A DNA stretch of 64,000 nucleotides from Plectrocnemia conspersa (GCA_009617715.1 VTFK01000581.1:84796-148795); one strand, 5' to 3'; positions 36,665-48,847 are shown, counted from the first letter of the stretch. Notes: generated from the sequence alone by a model not told the origin. A program made the numbers and translations.

Positions 36665-38394
36665 GAATATACTTAAACCAATACTTGCATATCAGAAGTC
36701 TGTAGTGATATCGGTAAGGATAGCTATTATGTTTTAAAACATAGTGTAATATCAAAGTGCAGACAGACTGTAGAGAAATATGCGAGATGTGACGTCTGTC
36801 TGAACTTATTTTTTCGCTTATTTTCCCCTGAGAGATGAGTTAGCTTATTCTATATTTTTACTTAACTTAAATAAAATTCTAAAATTAGTTTTAGAACATT
36901 TTTAAGACTATTTGCCTATTAAAGAAACTCCAAACGTCTCTGCCTAAAAACCTAGACTTGACTTAATCGTTTAATTACTGATTACATAAATAAAAAAGTT
37001 CACAGCTGAACTAAACTTGCTTAAAAAAATTGATTATTAATAAACAATGGTCGAATTTTGTTGTACATGCGTATCTTTCCTCGAGTGTATTAAAACGTGT
37101 AATTTCTTATTTCTGCGAATGTTGCTTTGGCCTTTTGAATTTCATAAAAGTTAGGAGCTTTCAATTAAGCTCGAGTTACATGTCGAGGTAAGCTTCCGCC
37201 GGAAGGCTAATTGCTTTGTTTGTTTGCATATGACACATGCGTTTAAATAGCTACGTAGCAGCAAAATTATTTCAAGAGCAATACATATTATAAATTTATA
37301 TAGATAAATAAAAAAAATCGCGCACAACAAATATTGTCTCTTTATTCGATACAATGTCGAGAGAGAGAAAGACGGTTATCTCGTTGTGATCTTCATCCCT
37401 GGACCCCCATAAGGCGATAATGAGACTGTCTGGCCTTCCACTCGCTCAAGTACTCGTCCGATATACAATGGCCATTAACAAAAGCTCGTTTAAGAAAGCT
37501 CGCCGAGTGCTGAACGCAAACACGACCAATAAATATTCCCTTTGATAAAATTTTCTCAATCTTTTCCTGTGTATTATAAAATACGCGTACAAATATTATT
37601 CAATATATACCATCGCGTGTAATTAATATGTATTCAGTAATTTTATACAACAAATTTTATTTTGCGATTGAAAACTAACCAATTAAATAATGAACATTGA
37701 TCATGTCATGTGGCAAAATTGTGTTATATCCGTAACGTCTGATGAATTTCAAATTATAAAACATCGAGCAGACTATAGATTCTATCAGCATATACATTTA
37801 TTTACATTTATATAATATTTTACATACAATGTTAATTATGTATATGTTCAAATTAAAGGATAATTTTGATATACATAGCTAAAGTTAACAGGGCTGTAGC
37901 CCTAATATATATATATACACCTCTATTGTCTAAATTATTTATCAATTACTACAGTATAAAATTAATAATTAATTTATATAATTATTTACGACACCAATTT
38001 AATATTAATATGTATTTAATAGAGAAACAATAATAAATATGTAATTAAAAAATCACACTATTTATATTTTTAAATTAAAATTAGTAACAACTACTTTACA
38101 AGTAAAGTGAAATAATAATTGCAGTAAAATAATTTTTAATTTTTAGTGTAATATAATATCTTGCTGCATTTTATTTATAAGCCATCAGAAAACTGAATTA
38201 TATATAATCATTAGAATCAGTATTAATTAAGATACGATATAAATTCCTGATGATATTAAAAAAGCATTTTTTAATTTACATAAAAAAATATATTTACAAT
38301 ATGCAGCTTAGAGAGCATCTCATATCTTATAAAATAAAATAAACTGCTTAAAATACATATATTAATAAAAAATCCAATGAAAAGAGAAAGCTTA
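36665..38394. other. Intergenic with one balanced block
   Basis: 37040-37560 is more complex, with a small palindrome cttccgccggaag at 37193-37205, a gagagagaaag run and a CpG-bearing stretch. It has no recognised protein. The rest is AT-rich. Confidence 0.35.
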
Positions 38395-38830
38395 GAAAAT
38401 ATAGTAATATACGCGATCATCCCACGACAAAACTAAATTTAATAAATTTACAAAATATCTAAAATATTTATCATCAGAAAAAGGAACAAAGCAATACAAG
38501 AATATCTTAAAGTCCACAAAATACTCGCTTTCGAAGGTAACAAAGAAAATAAATAACCTGTAATAATTCTTTCTCCCAATCTGACTTAATAACAGAAAAT
38601 GGGTCTCTAGGTTAAATTTCTTACAAACCCAATATAAGGTTTCTTAAATTATAATTTTACTGTAACCAGAAAATGAACCACACAAAATTTATTCTTACAG
38701 ACCTGTGGCGACTAAACACAAATGTCAACGTTTGAAAGAGTCTTGGTCTCAAAATTTGCGTTAATTTACTGTGAGCAAAATGATCATCCAACAAGAAAGA
38801 AACAATACGATAGCGTAAAGGATGGGATCA
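38395..38830 (+). pseudogene. Jockey-type LINE ORF2 fragment (EN-RT linker and RT start)
   Basis: Plus-strand pieces in changing frames: FNKFTKYLKYLSSEKGTK, then LKSTKYSLSKVTKKINNL (about 38510-38560), matching the Jockey linker between endonuclease and RT. SYRPVAT follows at about 38694, and after a shift STFERVLVSKF (about 38722-38760), which matches the opening of the Jockey RT. Stops and shifts are frequent. It is probably the same insertion as the RT/C-terminal piece at 40390-40790, since the intervening 1.6 kb contains two unrelated repeats. Confidence 0.65.
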
Positions 38831-39178
38831 CACACAAAGCTCTCGTTACGACCAGAAAAAATCGCATAAGTAACACAGTTTTTTTATTACAGTAAATATT
38901 TTCCGTCATTGAGAAAATATTCCTTTGATGCGATTTAATAAATCACCCGATTCACAAGATTCCCGTAACAATGCAATACGACCTTGGACAATGCCCATTA
39001 AGCGAATGTCGTTTTCTAAAGGCATATATAGTCCGTCCAAGATGTTAACGCTCATCATCGTTGTGTTGGAAACAAGGGTGCGTGTACGCATGCATGCATA
39101 CATATACAGTTTTCCGCGAATTTGTTTACACCGATAGGAGATCGTTACCAGTACTAAATCAGGGCTGTTTTAAGGGTA

Positions 39179-39488
39179 GGGTGACCATACGTTTGAAATT
39201 AAATAAAAAATTATAATATGTTATATTTTTATTTAAAATTATTGTCATGTTGTGTTATTTTGTAATCAATAGAACAATTCCTGTAATATTCTATTAGTAT
39301 TTTTTTTAAATATTATACTAAACAGATATTCAATCTGGAGAGTGATTCTAAAACTGCAATTATGTTTTTAAGTTAAATATGTATATAAATAAATAAAATA
39401 AGTAAGAAAGTGATATTTTACATTATTTTCATCAAATTAAATTAAAATAGAAAAAATTAATTGAACGTTTAATTTCACATGGTCACCC
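39179..39488. mobile_element. MITE with GGGTGACCAT ends
   Basis: The left end gggtgaccatacgtttgaaa and the right end (complement gggtgaccatgtgaaattaa) bracket 310 bp of AT-rich non-coding DNA. Each end is flanked by TA (39177-39178 and 39489-39490), which suggests a TA duplication. If TA is part of the end, TAGGGTGACCAT also resembles some hAT termini, so the superfamily stays open. Confidence 0.65.
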
Positions 39489-39559
39489 TATTATATTCTC
39501 TCACCAATACTGTAGCAATGAGCGTTCATATCTTGGACGGACTGTACCTATTTCTCCGT

Positions 39560-39870
39560 TCTAAGAAGCGACTGCAGCGATTGGCTGGATGAACGCTGCA
39601 TAATTGAGATTAGTCTGGGAAGAAAAGGCAGTCACCCGCAGCAGTTGTATGTCATCCGCAACAGCAGCCGGCGGACAACATACGATCATGAACTCGCACA
39701 TTCCACCGCCAGATTCTCCACCACTGCTCGGTGAATATACTATCGCTGCCACACCAGTCCGAACTTTGTGGATCGTTCACTGACATCATCCTTTCGACAG
39801 CTTTTCCACCACCGCTCGGAAAAAACAACTCGCCATTTATCGTCTGTAGCAACATATGTAAATATAATGT
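39560..39870 (-). repeat. Unidentified coding-like repeat A, copy 1
   Basis: On the minus strand, about 39733-39870 is homologous to 52368-52490. Both translate in the same frame to a Gly-rich run and MMSV-x-DPQ-x-S followed by a Cys/Trp-rich stretch and SDSI. A second, frame-shifted unit in this copy (SSGGESGGGM, about 39700-39730) starts with the same gagc-gtggtgga motif, so the repeat is partly tandem. I do not recognise the protein. It could be a transposon ORF fragment or a decayed gene family. Confidence 0.55.
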
Positions 39871-40389
39871 AATAAAACTCACTGGCTACGAACTCAAATC
39901 CCTTCAAGTTTTCAAACCTTAAAAACCGATAAGTATTATATATTACTATAATAATAACAGCAATAATATAAAAAAAATATTTAAATTAATTAATCCAATA
40001 ATAGAGGAATTTAATCTCTTATAAAACTATTAATTCTAATTTAAAAACAAAGCGCGTGCATAAGTTAGCAAAATACATATACCAATAAAGACGTTGAAAA
40101 TTAAAAATATTTTTTAAACGTAATTTTGTATTTTATTATTCCAAGATTTTGATAACGTGTGACACCCTGGATTATTTTATAAAATTAAGAAACGTCTTCG
40201 CACAACATTTTCTTAATAATTCAATACTTCCTGAAAAAATACACTTCTAAATTTTAATCAGAGAAGTAAAAAAGGGTGTGATGCTGTATTTGTTATTCAC
40301 GATAGATCTTCCTCATACGAACTTATGAAGAATTGCTAAGTTTCCCGACGACAGTACCAACTCAAAAATAGTATTAAAGTGACTGCGAA

Positions 40390-40790
40390 ATCATTTCTCA
40401 AAAGTCCAAACTAGCTCTCTAAATGGCGAATTAGAGCAAATGAAATTAAATCAATTTATATATTACATTCACTCTGAACAAAGATAATTATTTACAGGTA
40501 TCCCTTAACGACAAATAAAGACCACAAGAAGACTCCATCAAATATCTTGGAATTCATTTCGATAAAAGACTAATCTGAAAAACTAATATTTGGATCAAAA
40601 AGAAACATCTAGGATAAAAACAAAATAATAATATATACTTCTATTATAAAACCAGCGTGGTATTATGGGGCTTAGATTTAAGGTTTGACCTTCATAAATA
40701 AAATCAATATTGTTGAGAGATTTCAGAATCAATTATTCAGGTTGACCAATGCTCCTAGATTTGAGCCTAACAATTTTATTTAAAGTAACT
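40390..40790 (+). pseudogene. Jockey-type LINE ORF2 fragment (late RT / C-terminus)
   Basis: Plus-strand pieces KWRIRANEIKSIYITFTLNK (about 40422-40480), IKYLGIHFDKRL (about 40540-40575) and NQLFRLTNAPRFEPN (about 40728-40772) follow the order of the Jockey RT thumb and C-terminal domain. In between, SVVLWGLDLRF is visible near 40660. Multiple stops and indels. The AT-rich sequence after it may be 3' UTR, but no clean A tail was identified. Confidence 0.72.
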
Positions 40791-43700
40791 GCAACTGTGT
40801 CAGTGTAAAATATAAGCAGAAGGATTAGTGAACAATATTTTAATATAATAACTGAGAAGTAATCTGCTAAAATACAATGTTATATCTAAACGTATATATA
40901 TATATAAGCATGTAAATATGTTTAAACTAAACAAAACATTTAATAACCATATGTAATATTATGACCACTAACAAAACTAATCTATAATAAAATAGAGACA
41001 AGACTAATTTACCCTAATTAAACATGCCATAATTTTATGTTTATTATTCAAAGAAACCCTTCAGTTGAAGACATCCTACAAATTATTTAGAATAGTTGCT
41101 GGGAGAAAGGAAAAAGAAGAAAATATATAAATAAATAATAATTATTAATTGTCCAAATCGACAGATTGTATTTTAATAAAAAAAAGATATTTATTTTGTC
41201 AGTTCTGTAACGTAAAAAAATATGTTCAACTTTCTTAATTAATTTATAATATGATTAAAAATGTAAAGAGATATTTAATACCTAAATTGTTAACAATTTA
41301 ATAACACAAAATCTAAGACTTCAAGAGGTTCGTTAGTAATACAATCCAGTTTATTAATAAACAATTAAATTTATAAGTTCCTTAATTTGTTAAAATAATC
41401 TAAGTGTACATTTATTAATTATTGGGTCAGCATGTTGTTTTTTTTTTGATAATTAACATAATTAAGCGCTCGGTAGTTTTAATTTAACTAGTAGTTATAT
41501 TTTGACTAAATTTTAGTATTTTAATAGAAAATGGTGATTGCTGAACATAAAATTGAATGGCTCAAATAAAATAAAATTTAAAATATTTTAATATAAAATC
41601 ATAGTAATCTTCCGAATAGTTTATTTTCATTGCTTTTGGTATTGTCACTATTAAAAATATAAATATAAATAATGTAATAATTGTTTGACTTAAAGCTTTG
41701 CTTTGATAAATAAAAGTAATTTAGTAATCATCGTTTATATGTTTAGTATAAATTTAATAGTTCTGTTTGAGAGATTCAAAATGGTAATTGCTTTGTATCA
41801 TTAAGAAAAAATAGATTATGTTTATATTACTAACTATAAAAACATTATTTATGAATAATATGAATAATATATGACAATAATGAGATCGTAGCGTTAATTA
41901 AACTAATAATAAAAATAAATATTTATTATAGCATATATTTTACTTTTTTTAATATATTTCAGTCAATCAAATCCAAAGTATATGATTAATTAATCAAAGA
42001 TTTTACTGAAATTATGTATTCAAAATTTTTATCTAAATAAATTTGTCACCTTTAACCTACTTGATATTATGTTAATTATATTGAATAAGAGTGAAAAGTT
42101 GAGCTGTAATACTGATTTTAAAATTATTTGGCAAAGTAGCTTGGCAATATTTTCATATAGGTACAGAGAGAAAATGTTTATATAAATAAATACAAATCAT
42201 TATGGTTTTATTTGATTATTACTTTATCAAAAGTTGTATTTGCTTGGTTTTAAATATATTTAAAATCCCAATTATACATATTTAATATAATATTTGCTTT
42301 TAGTGTATATTTGTTAGCTTATTAAAATAATTCTACTCCCGATAAATATTTCATTATGTTGTATAAAACATCTTTCGAATTAATAACTAAACTTTCTCAC
42401 ACTTGTAAAGAACGATTTATAGCCTCGGCAATATAGTCTATTAATATTGTCAGCATTGTAAGCGAAGCGTGATAAGACATTTCTCAAAGTTACTCAAAGT
42501 TATTGTTTACAGCGGGGGTTTGACAAGAGTAAATTATTATAGACCTCGTGTGATTATTTTAAAGTTAAATTAGCACTGATCAATAACATTCACTTTTTAG
42601 GGAATTATTTAAATGATAAATATTCTTAATGATAAATATTCTTAATCTTAATTTGAAGGTTAGTCGATGGTGTGGGGCGATGGGGGACCATTTGCGAGAG
42701 CTTTGATAAATATCTTTAGCACGGATTGTTAAGCTTTATTTCTCGAAAACAAACATATCTCGATGGTGCGATAGAAAATTCGCAAAACGAGGGAAATAAA
42801 CTCTGCAACGATTCATTACGTTTGTTATTTAGATATATGTGCGCTTCGAAGTAAGGAAAAGAGATATAGTTGTTTACCGGAATTTTCCTGACCAAACAGA
42901 TTTGAATAAATTTTATCAATTCTGGCATTGATTTAATAGTTCTGTATTTTTAATTTAATTTAACTGCTTTGTGCTATATATTTAAAATTGCTTCATATCT
43001 AAATATAAACGTACTTAATAAATAATAATTTAATAACAAGTCAATGAAGTCCATATAAGTTTTTTGGAGCTCGTACAGTAAATACTTTTTCCTTCATTCA
43101 AAATTGCCAATTCCCACAGTATAACAATCAAATTTATTGTTATTGTAAATTTTACTATTTATCTATATAGATGTTTATAAAAAATGACTAGTTGTTAAAT
43201 GCATTAAACGAGGTTTGCCAATAGAACGCGAACATCCCAGAAAGTTTATATGTTCGACCTATTTTTTGTTTACGACGCCCGCGGTATTTGCCCGCGTATC
43301 TTTTCCCTTTTTTGCGTGCATAGATAACGATAGAGATGAGGGGAGCTTTTTGCGAGGACACATAATAAAAATATATATAAAAAAAAGCTAAGTCTACTTT
43401 CTTTCTCTTCCGACATTCACCAGTTCAAAAAGAAGAAGATATTTGCGGCAATTTTTATTAACCTTTTTGAGAATTGATTTTTTTGTACAAGCATTTTGTG
43501 TAGTATTAAATGTTTAGTGTAGTATTAAATTTTATTTATGTGTGATTTCAGCATACTTATTGCGAAGTTGTGTACTAGCAAAGGCATGCATTTTCAAACA
43601 GGTAGTATTGACTAAACGTCGAATACACCATGCTATAAATGCAAACAATGCACAAAAGACGAAAGCTTTGCTTGCTTGTGCGAATTCAAGTTGAACACAC

Positions 43701-44427
43701 ACGATATTGGCAAAAGTTTTGTTTGGAATGTAATCACGATAATAAAAGCTTTTTAATATAAAAAGTATATTCAACTTTTTAAATCAAAAAAACAAATATC
43801 TATTAAATATGTAAATTAATAGTTGTATATTGTTTTAATAAAATATATGTGTCAAGGATTATATTATATGATATAATTTATTTATTTGTATAGACATAAA
43901 TTATATATTTAATTATGAAGTGAATATGTAAATATATAAATAAATGTAGTGCCCATGATTACTAGCCACTTGACTTATTTCATATATGGAAACGCTATTA
44001 ATCAAAATAAAATATATAATCAAAGTATACAATAACATTAAAGCATTAAATAAATTCAAAACGTTATTATATATGATTTAAAAAATAAATTTCTATAAAA
44101 GAAAAAAAAGTATCAAATTAAAATCGTCTACAAAAATAAATATTAAATTTATTGCAATGTTCTGTATTATCTATTTAATTTATAAAAACAATTTTAAGAT
44201 ATGTTTTTATGTTATTTTAATAAGTAATAATGGGTTTTCATATTCATTTTTTGTATTTTAATTAATTAATAATTTGTATAATAATTTCTGTCAGTACTTT
44301 AAACTACTGAATTAAATAAAAGGTTTTATTTTTTAGCAACCTAAATCAATTTAAAATTATTGAGTTGATATATAATGTTTCTGTAAATTAAAACCTAACA
44401 TAGAACCTAAAGTGTAACATTTTTTTA
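40791..44427. other. AT-rich intergenic desert
   Basis: Mostly A/T runs. 42610-42640 carries a short tandem duplication of gataaatattcttaat. 42650-42930 and 43196-43450 are more balanced, with CpGs and a CT-rich run, but contain no recognised gene. Minus-strand frames at 42716-42928 and 43532-43774 have no motif. Confidence 0.4.
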
Positions 44428-45524
44428 TGCCTGCACTACACTCTCTAGAAATTGTCCGAACCGAAGTTCAAACTGAAGTCAGCCGAGACCTACGACTTCG
44501 AGTAAGCGAGCACACTGCCGCAAATTTCATATGCCGTCTGGACGGCGGTCGTGAAAGACGTCCGGACGGCGGCTTCTGTCACGTACAGCTGGCATATTTG
44601 CGCGCGATCAAAAAATGTGCCAAATAATCGCAATTTTTAAACTGTCGTAATATTAAAATTACGCTACTGATAATTATAAAAGTTTGTGTGGGCACTCACC
44701 AATACAATATCAGTGAAAACTTTTTGGTCGTAAGTATTCAATTTACGCAAAATCTTTGTCGGCTTTTGCAAAATGCCATAAGGCATAAAAATGATACTTC
44801 AAAATACGTACACCACATCTGTGACTATTCTAGAATTTGTCGCCATCGATTCTAAATAAGAATTCGTTATAATGTGACATTTATATAAACCGATCTAGGA
44901 AAATACATAAGGGTATTCGAAACGATTTTTTTAACAAAATCAAGTACCACTAATTATTTTTTAATTATTTATTTTTATATGAAAATAATATAATAACGAT
45001 ATCTGTTAAAATAATATACTATCAAAAATATAATTAATTCCTTCTGGTGCCCTAAAATATTCAAAGATGTCAGTAAGAGTCTGTTGAAGTCCCCGATAAG
45101 CCTGTGGTAATATAAATTGACCATGAGACCACGATGCAGCGCTCGACATGCGTGTTGACCATAGGACGCCTACGTGCATACTGAAATTGAACCGAGTTAC
45201 TCGTTCTATCTCAGTTTGCGAAAAACCATATCATTATCTCTCTCCCTCTCGTCACTTAACACGCGAGAGAGCGAAAGGGGAAGTATCTCACCGCTCGCGC
45301 TCGAAAGAGCAGCTCCGACTTCGGTCCGTTTTCCGACAATGTTCGGAAGCGCTCGAAGCTGGCCAAGTCAACTGAATTACCCCACTTTACCTCCCGTTCT
45401 CTGAAACCTCGGACAAATTCCGAGAGATTTTAGAGCGGGCAGAACCGAACTCGACCGAAGTAACCCACTATATTCTCCGTCCTTTGCCAACCTTGGACTA
45501 CTTCCAGAGAGTGTAGTGCAGGCA
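44428..45524. mobile_element. Complete non-autonomous PIF/Harbinger-type element, 1097 bp
   Basis: A terminal inverted repeat of 19 perfect bases (tgcctgcactacactctct) extends to about 30 bp with few mismatches. It is flanked on both sides by TTA (44425-44427 and 45525-45527), the 3-bp TWA target duplication typical of PIF/Harbinger transposons. The interior is markedly G+C-richer than the locus near both ends (44428-44600 and 45110-45500). It includes two near-identical 14-mers (cgtctggacggcgg and cgtccggacggcgg, 44535-44573). No transposase or MADF/Myb-like protein was recognised. Its last 200 bp match the copy at the window start. Confidence 0.85.
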
Positions 45525-45560
45525 TTAGAATATTTTTGTCATTAATAATCATAATACAAT

Positions 45561-45589
45561 AGTATCAAATATAAAATATGATTTTATAA
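45561..45589 (+). repeat. 29-bp direct repeat, left of mariner
   Basis: Identical over 29 bases (starts agtatcaaatataaaatatg) to 46876-46904. It lies just outside the left mariner end. Confidence 0.9.
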
Positions 45590-45590
45590 A

Positions 45591-46858
45591 TATAAGTATT
45601 GACGCATAAGTATTGACGCATTTTCAGAAAGCATGGTTTTAGGTTAGTTGCATTCAGTCATTTGACTAAGAAAAACGTATCCGAATATTTGGTGTGTTGT
45701 GAAAGGTCTTTATCTTCATTTTGCAGAGAAAAAAAAATGTTTACGTGTCCCTTTTAATAATGATAGAGACGTGTCCATCTGAAGAATATTTGCGAAGTTG
45801 CATGCTTTTTCAGTTATATGCAAAAAAAAAACGTATTGGAGGCAACAAGAAACATTTGCGAGGTTTATTAAGGCGCAATAACTATCCAGGAATGGAAAAA
45901 ATGGTTTAATAAATTTAAATCTGGAAATTTTGATTTAAAAAATGAGCTGAAAAGTGAACAACCCCGTGAAGGGGATGAAGCAGCCCTAAGAGAAGACATA
46001 GAGAAAAATCCTAGTCTCACCATCAAGGAATTATTGAGTCAAGTCTGTACTTCATTGTCGACAACTCAAAAGTGCTTGAAAATATGGAGAAGATTTGAAA
46101 AAAAGGAATCTGAGTCCTACATGCGTTGACCGACCGTAACAGGCACTCGAGGCGCGCTATCTGCGAAATATTGCTTAAAAAAAAATAGCCGAGCTCGTTT
46201 TTGCATAATTTTATCACGGGAGACGAGAAATGGGTACTCTATTCAAACGCTACAAAAATAAACAATGGTTAAATCAAGGAGAAAAAGCAGCCCCGATCCC
46301 AAAACTTAGATTACACCCAAAAAAAGTGGTATTTTGTGTATGGTGGGATGCAAAAGTAATAATTTATTATGAATTATTAAAACAAGGCAATATTTTAACA
46401 TCACAAGAGTACTGTGACCAATTAAAACACGCTTAAGCGCTAAGTTGCGTAAAAAAAATACCAGCTTTAGTGAATATAAACGAAAAGCTAATCCTCCTGC
46501 ATGACAACGCTCAGCTGGTTTGACCAAAAAAAAATGGACGAATTGAATTTGAGGGCTTTATTGCTTCCGGCCTATTCTCCAGATATGGCACCAACTAACT
46601 ACCATCTTTTTCGCTCATTGGAACATTTCTTAAAAGAAAAAAAAATCAAAACACAAGATGAGATAAAATCGACCCTTTCGTCCTTTTTCGACTCTAAACC
46701 TACAGAATTGTATAAGAAAGGAACTTTTGATTTACAAAATAGATGGAGCAAAGTCATCGCAAATCATGGAAATAATTTTGTATAAATATATTAAATAAAT
46801 AATTAAAAAAATAAGTTTGAGTTTCATTAAAAAAATACATTACTTATGGATACCCCTA
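45591..46858 (+). mobile_element. Mariner (mellifera/irritans-like) transposon, decayed
   Basis: About 1.27 kb, the normal size of a mariner. The right terminus reads, as its complement, gggtatccataagtaatgta. The left end has the related but mutated cataagtattgacgcatttt. TA-rich flanks make the exact TA duplication ambiguous. The transposase on the plus strand is broken (next entry). It lies 66 bp from the Harbinger-type element and between two 29-bp direct repeats. Confidence 0.82.
45730..46783 (+). pseudogene. Mariner transposase pseudogene
   Basis: Pieces in order: an N-terminal HTH start with LRSCMLFQLY (about 45790); KWFNKFKSGNFDLKN and EDIEKNPSLTIKELLSQV (about 45897-46045); the first catalytic block TGDEKWVLYSN (about 46218-46250); after a shift, KKVVFCVWWDAKVIIYYELL (about 46320-46380); HDNA with the second catalytic Asp (about 46500); after another shift, LPAYSPDMAPTNYHLFRSLE (about 46564-46620); and the C-terminal SKPTELYKKGTFDLQNRW. 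In DD34D mariners the third catalytic Asp sits in the S/T-D-Y-H-L-F box. Here it is Asn (TNYHLF). Several frameshifts plus this loss mean no activity. Intact homologues cut and reinsert the element at TA sites. Confidence 0.88.
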
Positions 46859-46875
46859 TATTTTATATTTTATAA

Positions 46876-46904
46876 AGTATCAAATATAAAATATGATTTT
46901 ATAA
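46876..46904 (+). repeat. 29-bp direct repeat, right of mariner
   Basis: Exact partner of 45561-45589. It is separated from the mariner right end by a short T/A-rich spacer. Confidence 0.9.
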
Positions 46905-47063
46905 CACAAACTCTTTATCGATTATTGAACCAATAAAGTTTGTTTTTAAATCTCTCATTTCTACTTTCCTAAGGTCAATATTATTTTGAATTCTGATTCT
47001 AGATCCATTCGTCCGGTCAAATAATAGTTTTTTTTAACATTTAAGAATTCCGATGGCTCAACC

Positions 47064-47262
47064 CAAACAATAAAGTATTAAAATATTACTGGTAATGTCC
47101 AAAAATGACGAGCCTTCGATTACATCGATTGGTATATGTATGCTACGCTGGAAAACGGAAGTGAATTATTGTCGAATAATCAGGCACGCATTTCTATGTC
47201 TTATTTCCGGTTTATGGCCCATCATTACGACGGTGTATTCGAATAAGCGAAATACTAGACGA
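47064..47262 (+). repeat. Unidentified coding-like repeat B, copy 1
   Basis: About 190 bp homologous to the reverse complement of 48848-49033. The same reading frame is kept in both: VMS-x-(D/E)E, ITSIG, EVNY-x-RI, SGL-x-P and T-x-VYSNK are shared. The frame is open in this copy from 47095 to 47484. No known domain was recognised. It could be part of a DNA transposon, either its terminal inverted repeats or a duplicated coding piece. Confidence 0.6.
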
Positions 47263-47499
47263 AAGTTTTCTTCGTCGTTAATTTTTATCTTTATCATCGT
47301 CGCGGGTACGATTCCGCTCTTGCTCGGTAATCTTCATTACCGGCCTACTAACCATTTGGTATTGAGAAACTCAGCCAAAAGCACACAAATGTTGCCGATT
47401 TCTGTTGATATATGCCATCATTATTGGAACTATTTATTTTTAGAGTATACACAGAAAGTAAGCTTTGTCAACACATTTGAATAACGTAAAAAATAAATA

Positions 47500-47660
47500 A
47501 ATAGTATGCGATACATACTAAGAGCGAAGCGTAGTCCGTCGCGGGTGATCTACGACATAGTAAGAGCAACCAGTGGGCGGTCCCGGTAGTACATCTTCGA
47601 AGCCGCAGCATCGCGATATCGTAAAAGCAGCAAATGGCACGTGGTACTAAAATCAAAGAT
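47500..47660. other. G+C-richer patch
   Basis: About 150 bp (gaagcgtagtccgtcgcggg to aatggcacgtgg) of complex sequence with no recognised product, lying between repeat B copy 1 and a Jockey relic. Confidence 0.25.
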
Positions 47661-47886
47661 ATTTTTTACACAAAAATAATATAACGATTTATATTTACAA
47701 ATTAAAATTGACTAGTATAAGTCTGTTTTTTTTAAAAAAAAATTTACAATAATAACAAAATTTAAAATCATTTTTTTATAATAATTTTCAAAAACAATTT
47801 TATAATTGGTTTGATTTTGAACTTATTTTGGACTTTGATCGGCGATTCCTAAATAATTTATCCCTTAGCCCTTATAATTAATATAC

Positions 47887-48790
47887 GAACAGTTCGGCTT
47901 CCGCGAAAATCACTTGACAACACATCAACTTAATAATTTGACGAAGCATTTAAATAAAAAAATGATTAAGAGCCTTTTAATATTAGATATAGAAAAGGTT
48001 TTCGACAAGATATAGCTTGACTGTTTAATTTTTAACCTATACAAATTCATAATCACCGAATATCTGCAACCTAAATACGCTTAAATCCAAGATCTCATCT
48101 ACATATATACGCTGACGAGACAGCTTAAAATAATTGCGGTAAATACATGGCCTTACACCTGGACCCCAAGCCTAAATTAAATAAACATATTTTGCAACTT
48201 CGCTCCGAAGGGCTTTCTGCCATTGGACCCAGATATGTGATTGAATATAAAATTTTAATCTATAAACAAGTATTTAGATCTATTTTAATACATGCCTGTT
48301 GTGGAGTAACATCAATAATACTAATTTATCAATATAGAAGTCAATTAAAATAAATTTATAAAAATAATATATAATACACATTTAATACTAGTCTTCAAAA
48401 ACTGCGTATTTTTCTTTAAAATGCAATCAAAGAACATATACCAGAAAATAATATAGAAATATTTTGCGAAACCACACTAATCCACATATCTCGTGTTTTG
48501 AGTACTACGAATAAAACAACCTTAAATAAATACATTTGCTTTAACTCAGGCAGATCCAACTAGCAGTTCCTAATGATTCTGATATGTAACAAAAAAATGA
48601 CAGCGCCATTTTTATGATAAGGATGGCTGGCGAAGTGAAAACAAAAGCAGGTATTGCATACACTATTTGTACATTTTTATCTCATTCAGACATATTTTTA
48701 TCCAAATTCTTCACTATAGATTGCTGTTAAATATTAGCAATAGTCTCAATAACAATATTTAAATATTTCTAAAAAAAAAAAAAATTTTTT
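47887..48790 (+). pseudogene. Jockey-type LINE ORF2 relic, internally deleted
   Basis: Opens with EQFGFRENHLTTHQLNNLTK (47887-47946) and LLILDIEKVFDKI (about 47976-48014), the start of a Jockey RT palm. Sequence then jumps to a YADE-like catalytic box (about 48108) and to MALHLDPKPKLNKHI (about 48147-48195) with YKQVFRSILIHACCG (about 48256-48300) from the C-terminal region, so most of the palm is deleted. An A run at about 48772-48786 may be the poly(A) tail, and it is followed directly by a T run. Not functional. Confidence 0.78.
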
Positions 48791-48847
48791 TTTCAGTCAC
48801 AAATAAATAAAATAAATTAACCTCAGTTAAATTTAACTGTCAAGAAA

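Noticed and set aside
47263..47484. Extension of repeat B copy 1 as a 129-codon gene
   Set aside because: Only the first roughly 55 codons are shared with copy 2. The rest is unique and lacks any motif.
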